A DNA stretch of 64,000 nucleotides from Paraburkholderia sp. CNPSo 3274 (GTDB lineage: Bacteria; Pseudomonadota; Gammaproteobacteria; Burkholderiales; Burkholderiaceae), in NCBI RefSeq assembly GCF_024206475.1, contig NZ_JAMBPR010000027.1, forward strand, positions 1 to 64,000. Reading direction: 5' to 3'. The notes beneath the pieces were generated by a model. The model was not told the DNA's origin and searched no databases. It saw only the letters and a list, made by a program, of their open reading frames with translations. This document shows positions 43,401 through 52,483 of this stretch, piece after piece; the stretch's first letter is position 1, and each line of letters starts with the position of its first letter. A program made the translations under genes and the position numbers.

Positions 43401-46400
43401 CGTACCAGTGCGGCGCGCGCGAGCGGTGCCCGGGTCAGGTCGAAGACCTCGCGGGCTTCCGCGTCGATGATGGCCTTGAGCTCGCCCGCCGGATCGGCGT
43501 GGCCGGAAAGGTCGATCGGGACCAGCGGCACGGTCGTCGTCGCCTCGGCGAACATCATGTCGCCGACGCGTGAGAAGTGCACGCGCAGCGCATCGTGACG
43601 GGCGACAGTCGCGGCGAAGGCGCGTTCGAAGGCGGCCTCGTTCAGCTTGCCATTGAGCTCGAGGGTGAACGACTCATTGAATGCGAGCGAGGCTTCGTGG
43701 CCCTGCTGGGCCGACATCCAGATTTCCTTCTGCGGCTCGGTGAGCGCGGACTGCGTGAGCTGCGGCTCGGCCTGCACATGCGAAACGGCGTCCTGTGCGC
43801 CACCGAGAATGCCGACGCGCTGGAGCGCGTCGATGCTCGCGATGAAGGCGTCGCCGATCTTGCGGATATCCTCGTCCGAATGGCTCGTCGTCAGGAAGCA
43901 GGGGAAGCCTTCCATGATATGAACGCCGAGGTAGCGCATATACGGATAGAAGAGGCTGCCGAGGCGATCTTCGCCCGCGAGATTCACATAGAACCAGCTC
44001 GAGAAGGATTCCGCGCGTGCGGCGATGCCGACCTTCTCCAGGTGGGCATTGACGCGCTGCACGAGTCCGTCCATGCGCGCGCCGAGCGACTCCTGCAGCG
44101 CCGGGCCGGCTTCCTTGAGATGCAGAAGGACGGCTTTCATTGCGGCCAGCACCACGGGATGGCGCACGAACGTGCCCGCGAAGAAGGTAGGCGGAACTTC
44201 GGGTACCGAAGCATCCCCGAATTGCCACTGACCGCCGTCGAGCGCGTCCATGTACTGCGTGGTGCCCGCAAGCACCCCAATGGGCAGGCCGCCGCCGACC
44301 ACCTTACCGTAGGTCGCCATGTCGCCCTGGATGCCCCACAGGCCTTGCATGCCGGCCGGATGGACGCGAAAGCCCGTCACGACCTCGTCGAAGATCAGCG
44401 CCGACTCATTGGCCGCCGTGACGTCGCGCAACTGCTGCACGAATTCCTTCGGACGCAGATTGGGATGACGCGACTGCACCGGCTCGATCAGGACCGCTGC
44501 GATATCGTCGATGTTGGCCTTGATCCACTCGAGGCTTTCGGGACGGGCGTACGGCAGCACGACCATGTTGCCCACGGAAGTCTGCGGGATTCCGGGGGCG
44601 AGCGGGAATGCACGCGGCACGCCCGCTTCGCTGCCCGGCTTCACGAGCACTTCGTCGAACTGGCCGTGATAGTCGCCGTCGAAGCAGACCACCTTGTCCT
44701 TGCCGGTCACCGTGCGCGCGAGACGCATCGCCGCCATCACGGCTTCCGAGCCGGTATTGCAGAACGTGACGCGCTGATGGCCGGTCATCTCGGAGAACAT
44801 CTGGGCGACTTCGCCTGCGAGCGGCGACTGCGGTCCAATAGCGAAGCCTTCCGCCAACTGCGCGTTGACCGCCTCGACCACGAAATCGGGCGTGTGGCCG
44901 AACGCGGTCTGGCCGTAGCCGTTGACCACGTCGATATATTCATTGCCGTCTACGTCCCAGATCTTGGAGCCCTTCGAGCGCTGGGCGACGATCGGATAGA
45001 CAAGCTCCTTCCATTCCTCGCGGAAGCCGCTGGCGGTGCGCGGATCGGCAAGCACCGCCCGGTAGGACTGCGTGCGAGCCTTGGAGGCGGAGGTTTTCGC
45101 CGAGTAGCGCGCCGCCAGATCGGTGATGAACGCCTTTTGTGCGTCGGTCATCTGGGACGAATGTGTTGCGCCCGGCTTGTAAGCGGTGAAGCGTGAAGGG
45201 CGGTTCTCCTCGAACTTGATCTCGGGGCCGGCGGAGTGCGCGGGCGCCGCGGCAGCGGCGGGCGCTGCGGCTGCAACGGCCGGGGTGGCAGCGGCCGCCG
45301 GCGCGGGGACCTGGACTGCTGCGGGCTGCTGCACGGCCAGCGGCGCGCCTTGCAGCACCTCTAGCTGACGCGCCATCACGGACTGCATTGCGGCGAGCTG
45401 GTCGCGGATCACCGACTGGAGGTCGCCAGCGGCAGGCGCAGTGGCCATTTGCACTGCCACAGGCGCGCCCACCTGCGCTGCCGCAATGGCGACTGGCGCA
45501 GCCGCCGCTTGAACAGCGACCGGCGCAGCAACCGGCGCAGCCTCAGCAGGCACTTCCGGATCAGGCGGCATTGCGCCATCGAGGAACTGCGCGAGGGCGG
45601 GCAGCGTCGGATAGTCGCTCATGATCTGCCGGAAGCTGATCGTGACGTCGTAGCGGCGGCGCAGCTGCCGGGACACTTGCCCCATGAACAGCGAGTCGTA
45701 ACCGAGATCCCAGAAGGTCACGTCCGGATCGGACGTATCCGGTGCCTCGCCGGACATTTCGGCAAGCAGTGACGCCAGTTCGGCAATGAGACGCGGTTTG
45801 CGGTCGATTTGGACGGTTTGGGTCATGGCGGTCTGAGGAATATCGTTTAGGGCTTCGGACGAGGCTTGCGCGGCAATCGCTGGGGCTACGGTCGTTGGCT
45901 GACTTGAAGAGGCGGTTGCCGGGGCGTCAATCCAGTGCCGTTCCGGCTCGAAGGGATAGGTCGGTAGCGAAACGCGGCGGCCGGTTTCAGCCCGGAGCGT
46001 TTTCCAGTTCGGCTTGACGCCGTTCAACCACAGGCGCGCGGTCGCCTCGGCGAGGACGGCAAGCTCGCGATCGCGCGTCGCGAAATCGGGCAGCGAGGCA
46101 ATCGCGCCCTGATGCCGATCCTTGGGCAAGCCCTGCAGAACAAAGGTCGAGAGCGCGCGGCCGGGGCCGATTTCGAGCAGGAGCGGCTTGCCCTCTGCCG
46201 TGACCGTGGCCAGCGCGTCGCTAAAGCGCACCACATTGCGGCAATGGCCGGCCCAGTACGCTCCCGACACCGGCTGATCCATCGCCGCCCATTGCCCGGT
46301 CACGGAGGACACGTACGGAATCTTCGGCCTCGCGAAAGTCAGGCTGTTCGCGACCTTGGCAAGATCGTCGACGACGCCAGACATCATGCGCGAGTGGAAC

Positions 46401-49400
46401 GCGTGCGAAGTGTGCAGACGTCGATGCTCGATATCGCGTGCCTTGAGCGTGGCCTCGAATGCCTCGATGGCTGCGAAGGGGCCTGCCACGACGCTGAGCG
46501 TCGGCGCATTGATCGCGGCGAGATCGACGTCACCGGGCAGCATCGGGCTGAGTTCGGCCTCCGACAGGCGCACGACCAGCATCGCGCCCGGTTCGGCCGA
46601 CTGCATGAGCGCGCCGCGTTGCGCGATGAGACACAGCGCATCCTCGAAGGCGATCGCCTCCGCCACGCAGGCCGCGACTAGCTCGCCGACGCTATGGCCG
46701 ATCATGGCTGCCGGCTTGATGCCGCGCGAGATCCACAACTGCGCCAGCGCATATTCGACGAGGAAGAGGGCCGGCTGCGCGTAGATCGTCGAGCGAATCG
46801 GGTGCGGGGTGTCGTCGCCCTCTGGGGCTTCGCTCAACAGCAGGGTGCGGATGTCGAGCCCGAGATGCGGAGCCAGCGCCTCTGCGCCCTTATCGATCCA
46901 CTGGCGATAGACCGGCTCGGTGCGATAGAGCGCGGCTCCCATGCCCGGATACTGGGCGCCTTGGCCCGGGAACATGAAGACGACTGCAGGCGCGGCCTGC
47001 GGGGCCTGTGCTTCGATCGCGCCTTTCTGGAGCTTCGCCTGGGCCTGCTCCACGCTATCGGCGACGACAGCGGCGCGATGTGCGAAATCGCGGCGGCCCG
47101 TTTGCAGTGTTGCGGCCACATCGGCTAGCGCGATGTCCGGATTGTTTGCGAGATGCGTGGCGAGATTCGCCTTCGCGCGCTCGAGCGCTGCCGCGCTTCG
47201 GGCCGATACCGGCAGGATCTGGAGTCCTTCGTTTTGGTCGCCCGAGGCAGTGCGGCAAGGCGCCTCCTCCAGCAACACATGGACGTTCGTCCCGCCGACG
47301 CCCAGGGAACTCACACCGGCGCGGCGCGGTGTGGCGCCGTCAGCCCAGGGACGCACGGCCGCATTGAAGAAAAACGGACTGTTGGCCAGGTCGATGCCAG
47401 GGTTGGGCGAACGGAAATGCGTGAGCGGCGGCAAGGTGCGGTGGCGCAATGCGAGCGACGCGGCGATGAAACCCGTCACGCCCGCAGCCGCGTCGAGGTG
47501 CCCGACATTGGCCTTCGCCGAGCCGAGCGCGCAGAACTGGCCGCCCTCGGCGCCGCCCAGGCGAAATGCCTGCACGAGGCCCGCGAATTCAATCGGATCG
47601 CCAAGCGGCGTTGCTGTGCCATGGGCCTCGATATAGCCAATCGAGGCCGGATCGATGCCAGCCTCGGCGTGCGCAATGGCGATCGCGCGGGCCTGGGCGT
47701 CGACGCTCGGCGCGGTGAAGCCGACCTTGTCGGAGCCGTCGTTGTTGATGCCTACGCCGCGGATCACGGCATAGATCGGATCTTCGTCGGCGATGGCGTC
47801 TTCGAGACGTTTGAGCAAGACGACGCCGGCACCGCTGCCAAACACCGTGCCCTTCGCATCGGCATCGAACGGACGGCACACGCCGTCGGGCGCGCCCATG
47901 CCGCCTTCTTCGTAGAAGTAACCGCGCTTCTGCGGGAAGGTGATCGAGACGCCGCCGGCCAGCGCCATGTCGCAGCGTCCCGCCCGAAGGTTCTCGACGG
48001 CGAGGCTGATCGCGGTGAGCGAGGTGGAGCATGCCGTCTGGACGGAGATAGCAGGCCCCGTGAGCCCGAGCTTGTAAGCCGTGCGGGTGGCGACGAAATC
48101 ACCGGCCCCGACGAGCTTTTGATATTCGCCGATCTGGAACTGGCTCGTAAACTCGTCGATGACCGCGCGATCGGTCAGGATGTGCTTGAGGAAGTAGGTG
48201 TTCATCGAGGTGCCGGCGAACACCCCGACGGCGCCGGCGATCGTTGCCGGGTCATATCCGGCATCTTCGAACGCCTCCCAGGCGATCTGGAGGAACAGGC
48301 GCTGTTGCGGGTCGGTCAGCGCAGACTCGCGCGCCAGCATGCCGAAAAAGCCGGCGTCGAAGTGGTCGACGTTCGCGAGTATCGGCCGTGCCTTGACGTA
48401 GCTTTTATCGCGGCGCGAGCCGTCATCGAAGCTGTCTTCGAGTTCCGCCACGTCGAAATGCGTGATGCAGTCGCGTCCAGCCAGAATGTTGGCCCAGAGT
48501 TCGGAGACATTGCGGGCGCCCGGAAATCGTCCGGACATGCCGACGACCGCGATGGCTCCGCTTTGCACGTCCCGGCGGTGACGGATGGCCGCTTTGTTCA
48601 CTGTCGGGAGCGTCGTGCGCAGATGCGAAGCGAGTGCCTCGACATTGGGATGACGAAACAGATCCACCAGCGCGACCTTGGCCGCGACGTCGCGCGCGAT
48701 GATGGCATGCGCGCGCATCAGATCGAGCGAGCGCAAGCCGAGGTCAAAGAAGTTCGAGCGGCGATCGACGGGTTTGCCGAGGAGCCCTTCGAAAACGCAC
48801 GCAAGCTTGTCGGCGATATCGTCGTCCACGGGCGAGGGTTCGGCTGATGCTTCGGATTGCGTATCGATTGACGCAAGCAGCGCTTTGCGGTTGATCTTGC
48901 CATTGGGCGTCAGCGGAAAGTCCGGCAGGACACGCAGTTCCGACGGCATCATGTAATCGGGCAGGGCGGACTTGAGATAGGCGCGGATTTCGTTCAGGAG
49001 GACTGCGGCATCCGCCGCATCGGCCTTCACGAAGCCCGCAATGGCCTTGCCCATGCGGCCATCGAATGCCGCCACGGCCGCATCGGCCACGCCGGGCGCC
49101 ACGCGCAGCGCATGTTCGATTTCGTCGAGTTCGATGCGTTTGCCCGCAATCTTGATCTGCCGGTCGTTGCGGCCCAGAAATTCGATCGCCCCGTCCGGGC
49201 GGCGGCGCACGAGGTCGCCGGTGCGGTAGAGCTTGGCGCCGGGAGCGAAAACGTCGTCGACGAACTTCTCGGCCGTCAGTTCGGGCCGGTTGAGATAGCC
49301 GAGCGCGACACCGTCACCGCCCGTGACCAGTTCGCCGACTTCTCCATCGGCAACCGGCGCGAGCTTGTCGTCCACGATATACGCGCTCGTACCCGCGATG

Positions 49401-50413
49401 GCGTAGCCGATGGGAATGGCCTCGCCATTCGCGAGCGACTCGCCGTCGCGCGGAATGCGATAGCAGCAGGTAAAGGTCGTGTTCTCGGTCGGACCGTAGC
49501 CATTGATGATCTGTAGACCCGGATGGGCCTCCATGACCTTGCGTACGTGGACGGGGGACAGCACGTCCCCGCCCGTCAGCGCCTCCTTGAGCGGAAGAAA
49601 GGCTTCCAGCCGATAGTCGGCGAGCGCATTGAAGAGGCCAGCCGTGAACCAGGCGCTGGTAACGCCGAGTCGCGCTATCTCGGACGCGATCGTGTCGAGA
49701 GAGGGCTGGACCTCGTTGATGATGGCGGCGCAGCCGCCGTTCAGGAGCGGTCCCCAGATCTCCAGCGTGCTCGCATCGAAGGCGAGCGGCGCGAGGTTCA
49801 GGAAGCGCGTGTGGGGCGAAAGCTCGGTGAAGGTCTGGCTCTCTACGAGGCGCAGAATCGCGCGGTGCGGCACGATCACGCCCTTGGGCTTGCCGGTCGA
49901 GCCGGAGGTGTACATCACGTAGGCAGCGTCGTCAGGACGGCAAGCATGGAGCGGTGCGGGCTCGGCAGCCTCCGCAGCCGCCACGACGTGCTCGAGGTCG
50001 ACCGAGACGCCGGTCAGCTCGCCAACGCTGGCGAGCGCCGCCGCTTCGGCGATGATGAGCTTGGGCGCGCAATCGGAAACGATGAAATCGAGCTGCGCCT
50101 TGGGATAGGCGCGGTCCAACGGTACGTACACAGCGCCCAGACGCAGGATCGCCAGCATCAACGCCAGCGTGTCGCGGCTGCGCGAAACCATGATCGCGCA
50201 GCGCTCGCCCGGCTCCAGTCCCATTTCGTGCAGGACGGTTGCGAGCCGCGCCGAACGTTCGCCGAAGGCGGTGTAATGTTCCTCGACCGTGGCGTCAATC
50301 ACAGCAAGATGATTGCCGAACTCGGCAGATACGGCATCAAAGCGCGCTGCCACGCCAGGCACGTGATCGGTCCCGCCCGGCAAAACGCCTGAAAGTCCAT
50401 CTCTGTGTGACAT
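40484..50413 (-). CDS. Hybrid NRPS-PKS: A-PCP-KS-AT-ACP-aminotransferase-C-A-PCP
   Basis: A 3309-residue megasynthase. Domains: A1 about 15-515 (VMYTSGSTGKPKG; A10 Lys506); PCP1 about 530-602 (Ser562); KS about 617-1050 (Cys795 in TACSTS, His931, His972); AT about 1143-1430 (GHSVGE Ser1241; HAFH 1337-1340, the malonyl-type motif); ACP about 1540-1615 (Ser1574); an Ala/Pro linker 1616-1730; class III aminotransferase about 1745-2200 (PLP Lys2037 in TYGKVVGGG); C about 2220-2650 (HHIVCDG 2351-2357); A2 about 2680-3165; PCP2 about 3210-3285 (Ser3244). Hand-read codes: A1 DALWLGGTFK, close to valine codes; A2 DILQLGLIWK, the glycine code. No KR, DH or ER is present, so the beta-keto group would be transaminated. 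The order resembles the mycosubtilin/iturin starter enzyme with an amino-acid A domain in place of the acyl ligase. GGGGGAG lies 6 nt before the ATG. Confidence 0.95.
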   Translation of the reverse strand: MSHRDGLSGVLPGGTDHVPGVAARFDAVSAEFGNHLAVIDATVEEHYTAFGERSARLATVLHEMGLEPGERCAIMVSRSRDTLALMLAILRLGAVYVPLDRAYPKAQLDFIVSDCAPKLIIAEAAALASVGELTGVSVDLEHVVAAAEAAEPAPLHACRPDDAAYVMYTSGSTGKPKGVIVPHRAILRLVESQTFTELSPHTRFLNLAPLAFDASTLEIWGPLLNGGCAAIINEVQPSLDTIASEIARLGVTSAWFTAGLFNALADYRLEAFLPLKEALTGGDVLSPVHVRKVMEAHPGLQIINGYGPTENTTFTCCYRIPRDGESLANGEAIPIGYAIAGTSAYIVDDKLAPVADGEVGELVTGGDGVALGYLNRPELTAEKFVDDVFAPGAKLYRTGDLVRRRPDGAIEFLGRNDRQIKIAGKRIELDEIEHALRVAPGVADAAVAAFDGRMGKAIAGFVKADAADAAVLLNEIRAYLKSALPDYMMPSELRVLPDFPLTPNGKINRKALLASIDTQSEASAEPSPVDDDIADKLACVFEGLLGKPVDRRSNFFDLGLRSLDLMRAHAIIARDVAAKVALVDLFRHPNVEALASHLRTTLPTVNKAAIRHRRDVQSGAIAVVGMSGRFPGARNVSELWANILAGRDCITHFDVAELEDSFDDGSRRDKSYVKARPILANVDHFDAGFFGMLARESALTDPQQRLFLQIAWEAFEDAGYDPATIAGAVGVFAGTSMNTYFLKHILTDRAVIDEFTSQFQIGEYQKLVGAGDFVATRTAYKLGLTGPAISVQTACSTSLTAISLAVENLRAGRCDMALAGGVSITFPQKRGYFYEEGGMGAPDGVCRPFDADAKGTVFGSGAGVVLLKRLEDAIADEDPIYAVIRGVGINNDGSDKVGFTAPSVDAQARAIAIAHAEAGIDPASIGYIEAHGTATPLGDPIEFAGLVQAFRLGGAEGGQFCALGSAKANVGHLDAAAGVTGFIAASLALRHRTLPPLTHFRSPNPGIDLANSPFFFNAAVRPWADGATPRRAGVSSLGVGGTNVHVLLEEAPCRTASGDQNEGLQILPVSARSAAALERAKANLATHLANNPDIALADVAATLQTGRRDFAHRAAVVADSVEQAQAKLQKGAIEAQAPQAAPAVVFMFPGQGAQYPGMGAALYRTEPVYRQWIDKGAEALAPHLGLDIRTLLLSEAPEGDDTPHPIRSTIYAQPALFLVEYALAQLWISRGIKPAAMIGHSVGELVAACVAEAIAFEDALCLIAQRGALMQSAEPGAMLVVRLSEAELSPMLPGDVDLAAINAPTLSVVAGPFAAIEAFEATLKARDIEHRRLHTSHAFHSRMMSGVVDDLAKVANSLTFARPKIPYVSSVTGQWAAMDQPVSGAYWAGHCRNVVRFSDALATVTAEGKPLLLEIGPGRALSTFVLQGLPKDRHQGAIASLPDFATRDRELAVLAEATARLWLNGVKPNWKTLRAETGRRVSLPTYPFEPERHWIDAPATASSSQPTTVAPAIAAQASSEALNDIPQTAMTQTVQIDRKPRLIAELASLLAEMSGEAPDTSDPDVTFWDLGYDSLFMGQVSRQLRRRYDVTISFRQIMSDYPTLPALAQFLDGAMPPDPEVPAEAAPVAAPVAVQAAAAPVAIAAAQVGAPVAVQMATAPAAGDLQSVIRDQLAAMQSVMARQLEVLQGAPLAVQQPAAVQVPAPAAAATPAVAAAAPAAAAAPAHSAGPEIKFEENRPSRFTAYKPGATHSSQMTDAQKAFITDLAARYSAKTSASKARTQSYRAVLADPRTASGFREEWKELVYPIVAQRSKGSKIWDVDGNEYIDVVNGYGQTAFGHTPDFVVEAVNAQLAEGFAIGPQSPLAGEVAQMFSEMTGHQRVTFCNTGSEAVMAAMRLARTVTGKDKVVCFDGDYHGQFDEVLVKPGSEAGVPRAFPLAPGIPQTSVGNMVVLPYARPESLEWIKANIDDIAAVLIEPVQSRHPNLRPKEFVQQLRDVTAANESALIFDEVVTGFRVHPAGMQGLWGIQGDMATYGKVVGGGLPIGVLAGTTQYMDALDGGQWQFGDASVPEVPPTFFAGTFVRHPVVLAAMKAVLLHLKEAGPALQESLGARMDGLVQRVNAHLEKVGIAARAESFSSWFYVNLAGEDRLGSLFYPYMRYLGVHIMEGFPCFLTTSHSDEDIRKIGDAFIASIDALQRVGILGGAQDAVSHVQAEPQLTQSALTEPQKEIWMSAQQGHEASLAFNESFTLELNGKLNEAAFERAFAATVARHDALRVHFSRVGDMMFAEATTTVPLVPIDLSGHADPAGELKAIIDAEAREVFDLTRAPLARAALVRLEAQKWAFVFTAHHIVCDGWSINIILRDLSALYAAEVWGTQPELDEVQSFLAFAKAQDEIGVEKETREFWMNVHRDPAPQPDLPGDRPRPERKSFNGASTTRHLGADLLKQVKTASSKQGCSLFASLFGAAQVLFGRLSGNDDVVIAAPMAGQSQAGEALLVGHCVNFLPLRVKFDREKPFAAHMKAVRDHLYDAGDRQNYTYGALVRDLGIKRDLNRLPLTDLQFNLEKVDGELDMAGVTTHFTPNAKAYSNFDLFLNVIESAQGLRLDCDFNTDVYDETTIQRWLGYYETLLTAIARDAETPVAALPLLNEAEIHHLRDELNASQRDYDLSQTTPALIAAQAWQAPDTTAVSDESTSLTYGELDARASQIARRLMAAGIASGGRVAIAMERTAMTVAAMIGVWRAGCAYVPLDMTMPPARLRQILDGAGIAAILSDEGSLMVLEPGAHRVLEVEALLAQDDDETMTLPVVTDADSAYVIFTSGSTGQPKGVEIGHRALSNFLLSMAHAPGFTVRDSIVAVTTFSFDISGLELFLPLIAGGQTFIAGHAEVRTGFELVTRLKDEAATVLQATPSLWRMLLEAGFKAPKGFKILCGGEPLPRDLADDLLATGAEVWNLYGPTETTIWSSASRIVANAPVVIGAPLANTDLHVLTDDLHLAPQGVSGELWIGGEGLAKGYFNRPDLTDAAFKSVAIEGASPRRLYRTGDLAKRLADGSLQHLGRRDQQIKLRGFRIEIEDIEATLRKAPGVAAAAVALHTVGDSPRLVGYLVGAGSDKPDQGAVAAHVAGQLPSYMVPTLWMTLDALPQTTNGKLDRKALPVPTADMVATPVRQPHAALKVVPQAPMPVEPAAIEPEANEPAETVTAVAEPAAMTPTQATIAAIWGDVLGLQQVGIDQKFFSLGADSLQLFRIVARMNERGLGVDARQLMKNVTIEQLAASLDGTQTDEPVEAPAVARPSILNFKRRIAEGA

Positions 50414-50932
50414 TTGCTACTCCCCCACAATTTTGACGAAGGTCCTGGATTGAGCCAGGCCTGGCGATGTACACGCAGCGTTTGCGCATAACGGCTGCCG
50501 GTCACGGGATACGCAAGCCACCCAGCTTTGCGCGGCCGGCTTGTCTCCCACGTCTTAAATTTGCTGTAAGTGGAAGTTAAACTCCCGCGGGATGCCTATC
50601 CGTTCGCCGTCGCACACACGATGTGCTGCAACAACACATTGCACTGGGGCGGTGCGGGCGCATCGCCATGCAGGCTTGCGACCCGCTTTCCGCCATGCGA
50701 GCCGGTTTGGCGTCAATTGCAACGTTGGCCGAGTGCACGTTGCTTCGGGGCGACGACAAGGAATTCGTGTGCGGTGTTGTGCGTGGCACAACCGGATCGG
50801 ACCGCTGGGCGGGGCGATGAGCGGCTGCCCGAGGATTTGTCAGGCAACCCGGCGACTTCGTCGATTCGAGGCTATTGCGTGGCCCTCACGGGCCGCGTGT
50901 ACGGGTTGCCTGCCTGACATAGACGCCGTGCG
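50414..50932. other. NRPS-PKS upstream regulatory region
   Basis: About 520 bp between the phosphopantetheinyl transferase stop and the NRPS-PKS start, without a credible gene. It contains the second copy of the 26-bp shared element and a long leader of about 180 bp between that element and the start codon. Confidence 0.6.
50594..50619 (-). promoter_or_regulatory. 26-bp element shared with the exopolysaccharide upstream region
   Basis: Read on the minus strand it is identical over 26 bases to 15168-15193 (GTGTGTGCGACGG...CGGATAGGC). It lies about 180 bp upstream of the NRPS-PKS start codon and points toward it. The outer similarities (ATGTGnnGTTGCnGC before it, TTAA-TTC 13 nt after it) are kept. 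A common regulator or promoter is the simplest reading. Confidence 0.7.
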
Positions 50933-51643
50933 TCAGTTCATATTGATGATCGACCAGCCGGTGTGGCGGGCCGCTACAGCTCCCGCGCAGGTTGGACTGG
51001 GTGAAAGGGCGCGAATGCGCCAATGCGTCGATTCCTCCGCGTCGCCACCGACGAAGCGAGGTGCCGTGTCACCGTGAACGGAAAGATCGAACTCGAAATG
51101 CTCCGGCGGCAGGATGAAGCCGGTGCCGAGCGCCTTCAGGCAAGCTTCCTTGCGCGCCCAGGTTTCAAAGAAGACCGCTTGCCGTTCTGCATCGGAAAGC
51201 GCGTCGAATTGCTCACGCTCCCTTGTGGAGAAGACCTGGAGCGGCATGCTCTCCTCGATCGGGCGGACATGTTCTACGTCGATGCCCACCTCGAACCCGC
51301 TCGAAATGGCGAGCGCCGCCGTATTCTCGCTGTGGCTCAGGTTGAAGCAAATCGTCCATCCAGCAGGCTGGCTCGTGCAAAACGGTTTGCCTTCCGCGCC
51401 ATACTCAAGTGCGACCGCCTGAGGGGAGTGCGCGAGATAGCGGCCAAGGATCTGTCTGAGTACTCCGCGTCCCGTCACGTAGCGGCGGCGATGCCGCTCG
51501 AAGCGGAAGTTGTCGGCCCGTTCATGCTCCTGAGCCGAAAGCATCTCCCAGTACCGCTCAAAATCACTAGCGCAGACGTCGAGGTCCCACTGCCAGACAT
51601 GCACTTCTTGCACAGAGGGCGGTGATAGTGGCGACGAGGACAT
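50933..51643 (-). CDS. Sfp-type 4'-phosphopantetheinyl transferase
   Basis: A 236-residue protein of the Sfp/Gsp size class, with the two ACPS-superfamily motifs: VGIDVEHVRP (about residues 117-126, metal-binding Asp) and FETWARKEACLKALGTG (about 160-176, the WxxKEAxxK signature). NLSHSENTAAL upstream supplies the acceptor-binding strand. It converts apo carrier domains to holo form with CoA; the three carriers of the adjacent NRPS-PKS are the obvious substrates. It lies on the same strand 519 bp upstream of that gene. The ATG at 51643 is chosen; a long upstream frame is not protein-like. Confidence 0.92.
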   Translation of the reverse strand: MSSSPLSPPSVQEVHVWQWDLDVCASDFERYWEMLSAQEHERADNFRFERHRRRYVTGRGVLRQILGRYLAHSPQAVALEYGAEGKPFCTSQPAGWTICFNLSHSENTAALAISSGFEVGIDVEHVRPIEESMPLQVFSTREREQFDALSDAERQAVFFETWARKEACLKALGTGFILPPEHFEFDLSVHGDTAPRFVGGDAEESTHWRIRALSPSPTCAGAVAARHTGWSIINMN

Positions 51644-52483
51644 TGAGAGCCTGGTTCGACTTGCGGTAAGAGTGTCGATTCTATAAGGACCAACAGGGGG
51701 CGCGGCCCGCAACCCTGCGATTCTCGTGCAGCAACATGGATAGGCTCGCGGAGCAAAGCTCGCCATCCGGGTGAGGCAGGCATGCGCAGCCGCGCACGCT
51801 GGTTGGAGTGCAGCGCTGTCACGATGAGCGGCTGACTCACGCGAGAATGTACACATACAACTCGCGCGGAATTGTTAGGCAACCCACGGAACGGCGCAGG
51901 GGATCCGGCCTACGATCCGTCACAGCGCGATGCAATGACGCTGCACCGCGTTCGTGCGTGCTTTGCGCTAGCGCCAGTGGATAGCCGCAACTTACTCGTA
52001 TCACGGCTTGCGGGGTATCGCAGCGGGCGGTTTCAGGGCTTGCTCAGGGCGTATGGCATGTGTTCGTCGACGAGCCGACGCCGCAATTGTCGAAACAAGG
52101 CGTCGACCAGAAACCTGTGAGGCTCTCCGAGAGTAGTTTGGCTGCATGGTCCTCTGCGACTCGATGCGGCGTCATACGAAAACGTCTATTGCTTTGGCTT
52201 TCGGAACGGCCAACGATTGGGTTCGCTATCGACCTGCGTCAGCTCCATGGCGTTCAAAAAACACTGGGCCGAAACCCGGATGGGAAGGTGTGCAGTCGGA
52301 TGTGTATTAAATTTGAAAGTATTATTAATAATTTTGTAATGTAAATCGTTGTGTTCGCAATGTTCGGTTACTTGCTTGGTAAGAAAGTGTAAGACTTCAT
52401 GTGATTGAAGCGCTACCAGATCAAGCCGGATAGTTTTACTCTCTGTGCGAGGAAGTTGTCGAAATTCAGATTCGAGGTGTGGG
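51644..52483. other. Long gene-poor region with AT-rich segment
   Basis: About 840 bp. The left part is GC-rich with only short shadow frames. A translated stretch near 51990-52060 (LAGYRSGRFQGLLRAYG) weakly recalls an IS66-type transposase core but is too short to call. From about 52290 to 52480 base composition drops sharply (ATTAAATTTG, TATTATTAATAATTTTG), a likely promoter region for the rightward GT2 gene, whose codon use is also AT-richer. Confidence 0.45.

Noticed and set aside
39458..45196. Long plus-strand open frames opposite the NRPS-PKS genes (for example 615 and 539 codons)
   Set aside because: They mirror the GC-rich third positions of the real minus-strand genes, have Arg/His-rich compositions, and show no motif or ribosome site.
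51990..52060. IS66-like transposase core (LAGYRSGRFQGLLRAYG)
   Set aside because: The match is short and weak, with no neighbouring transposase motifs in any frame.
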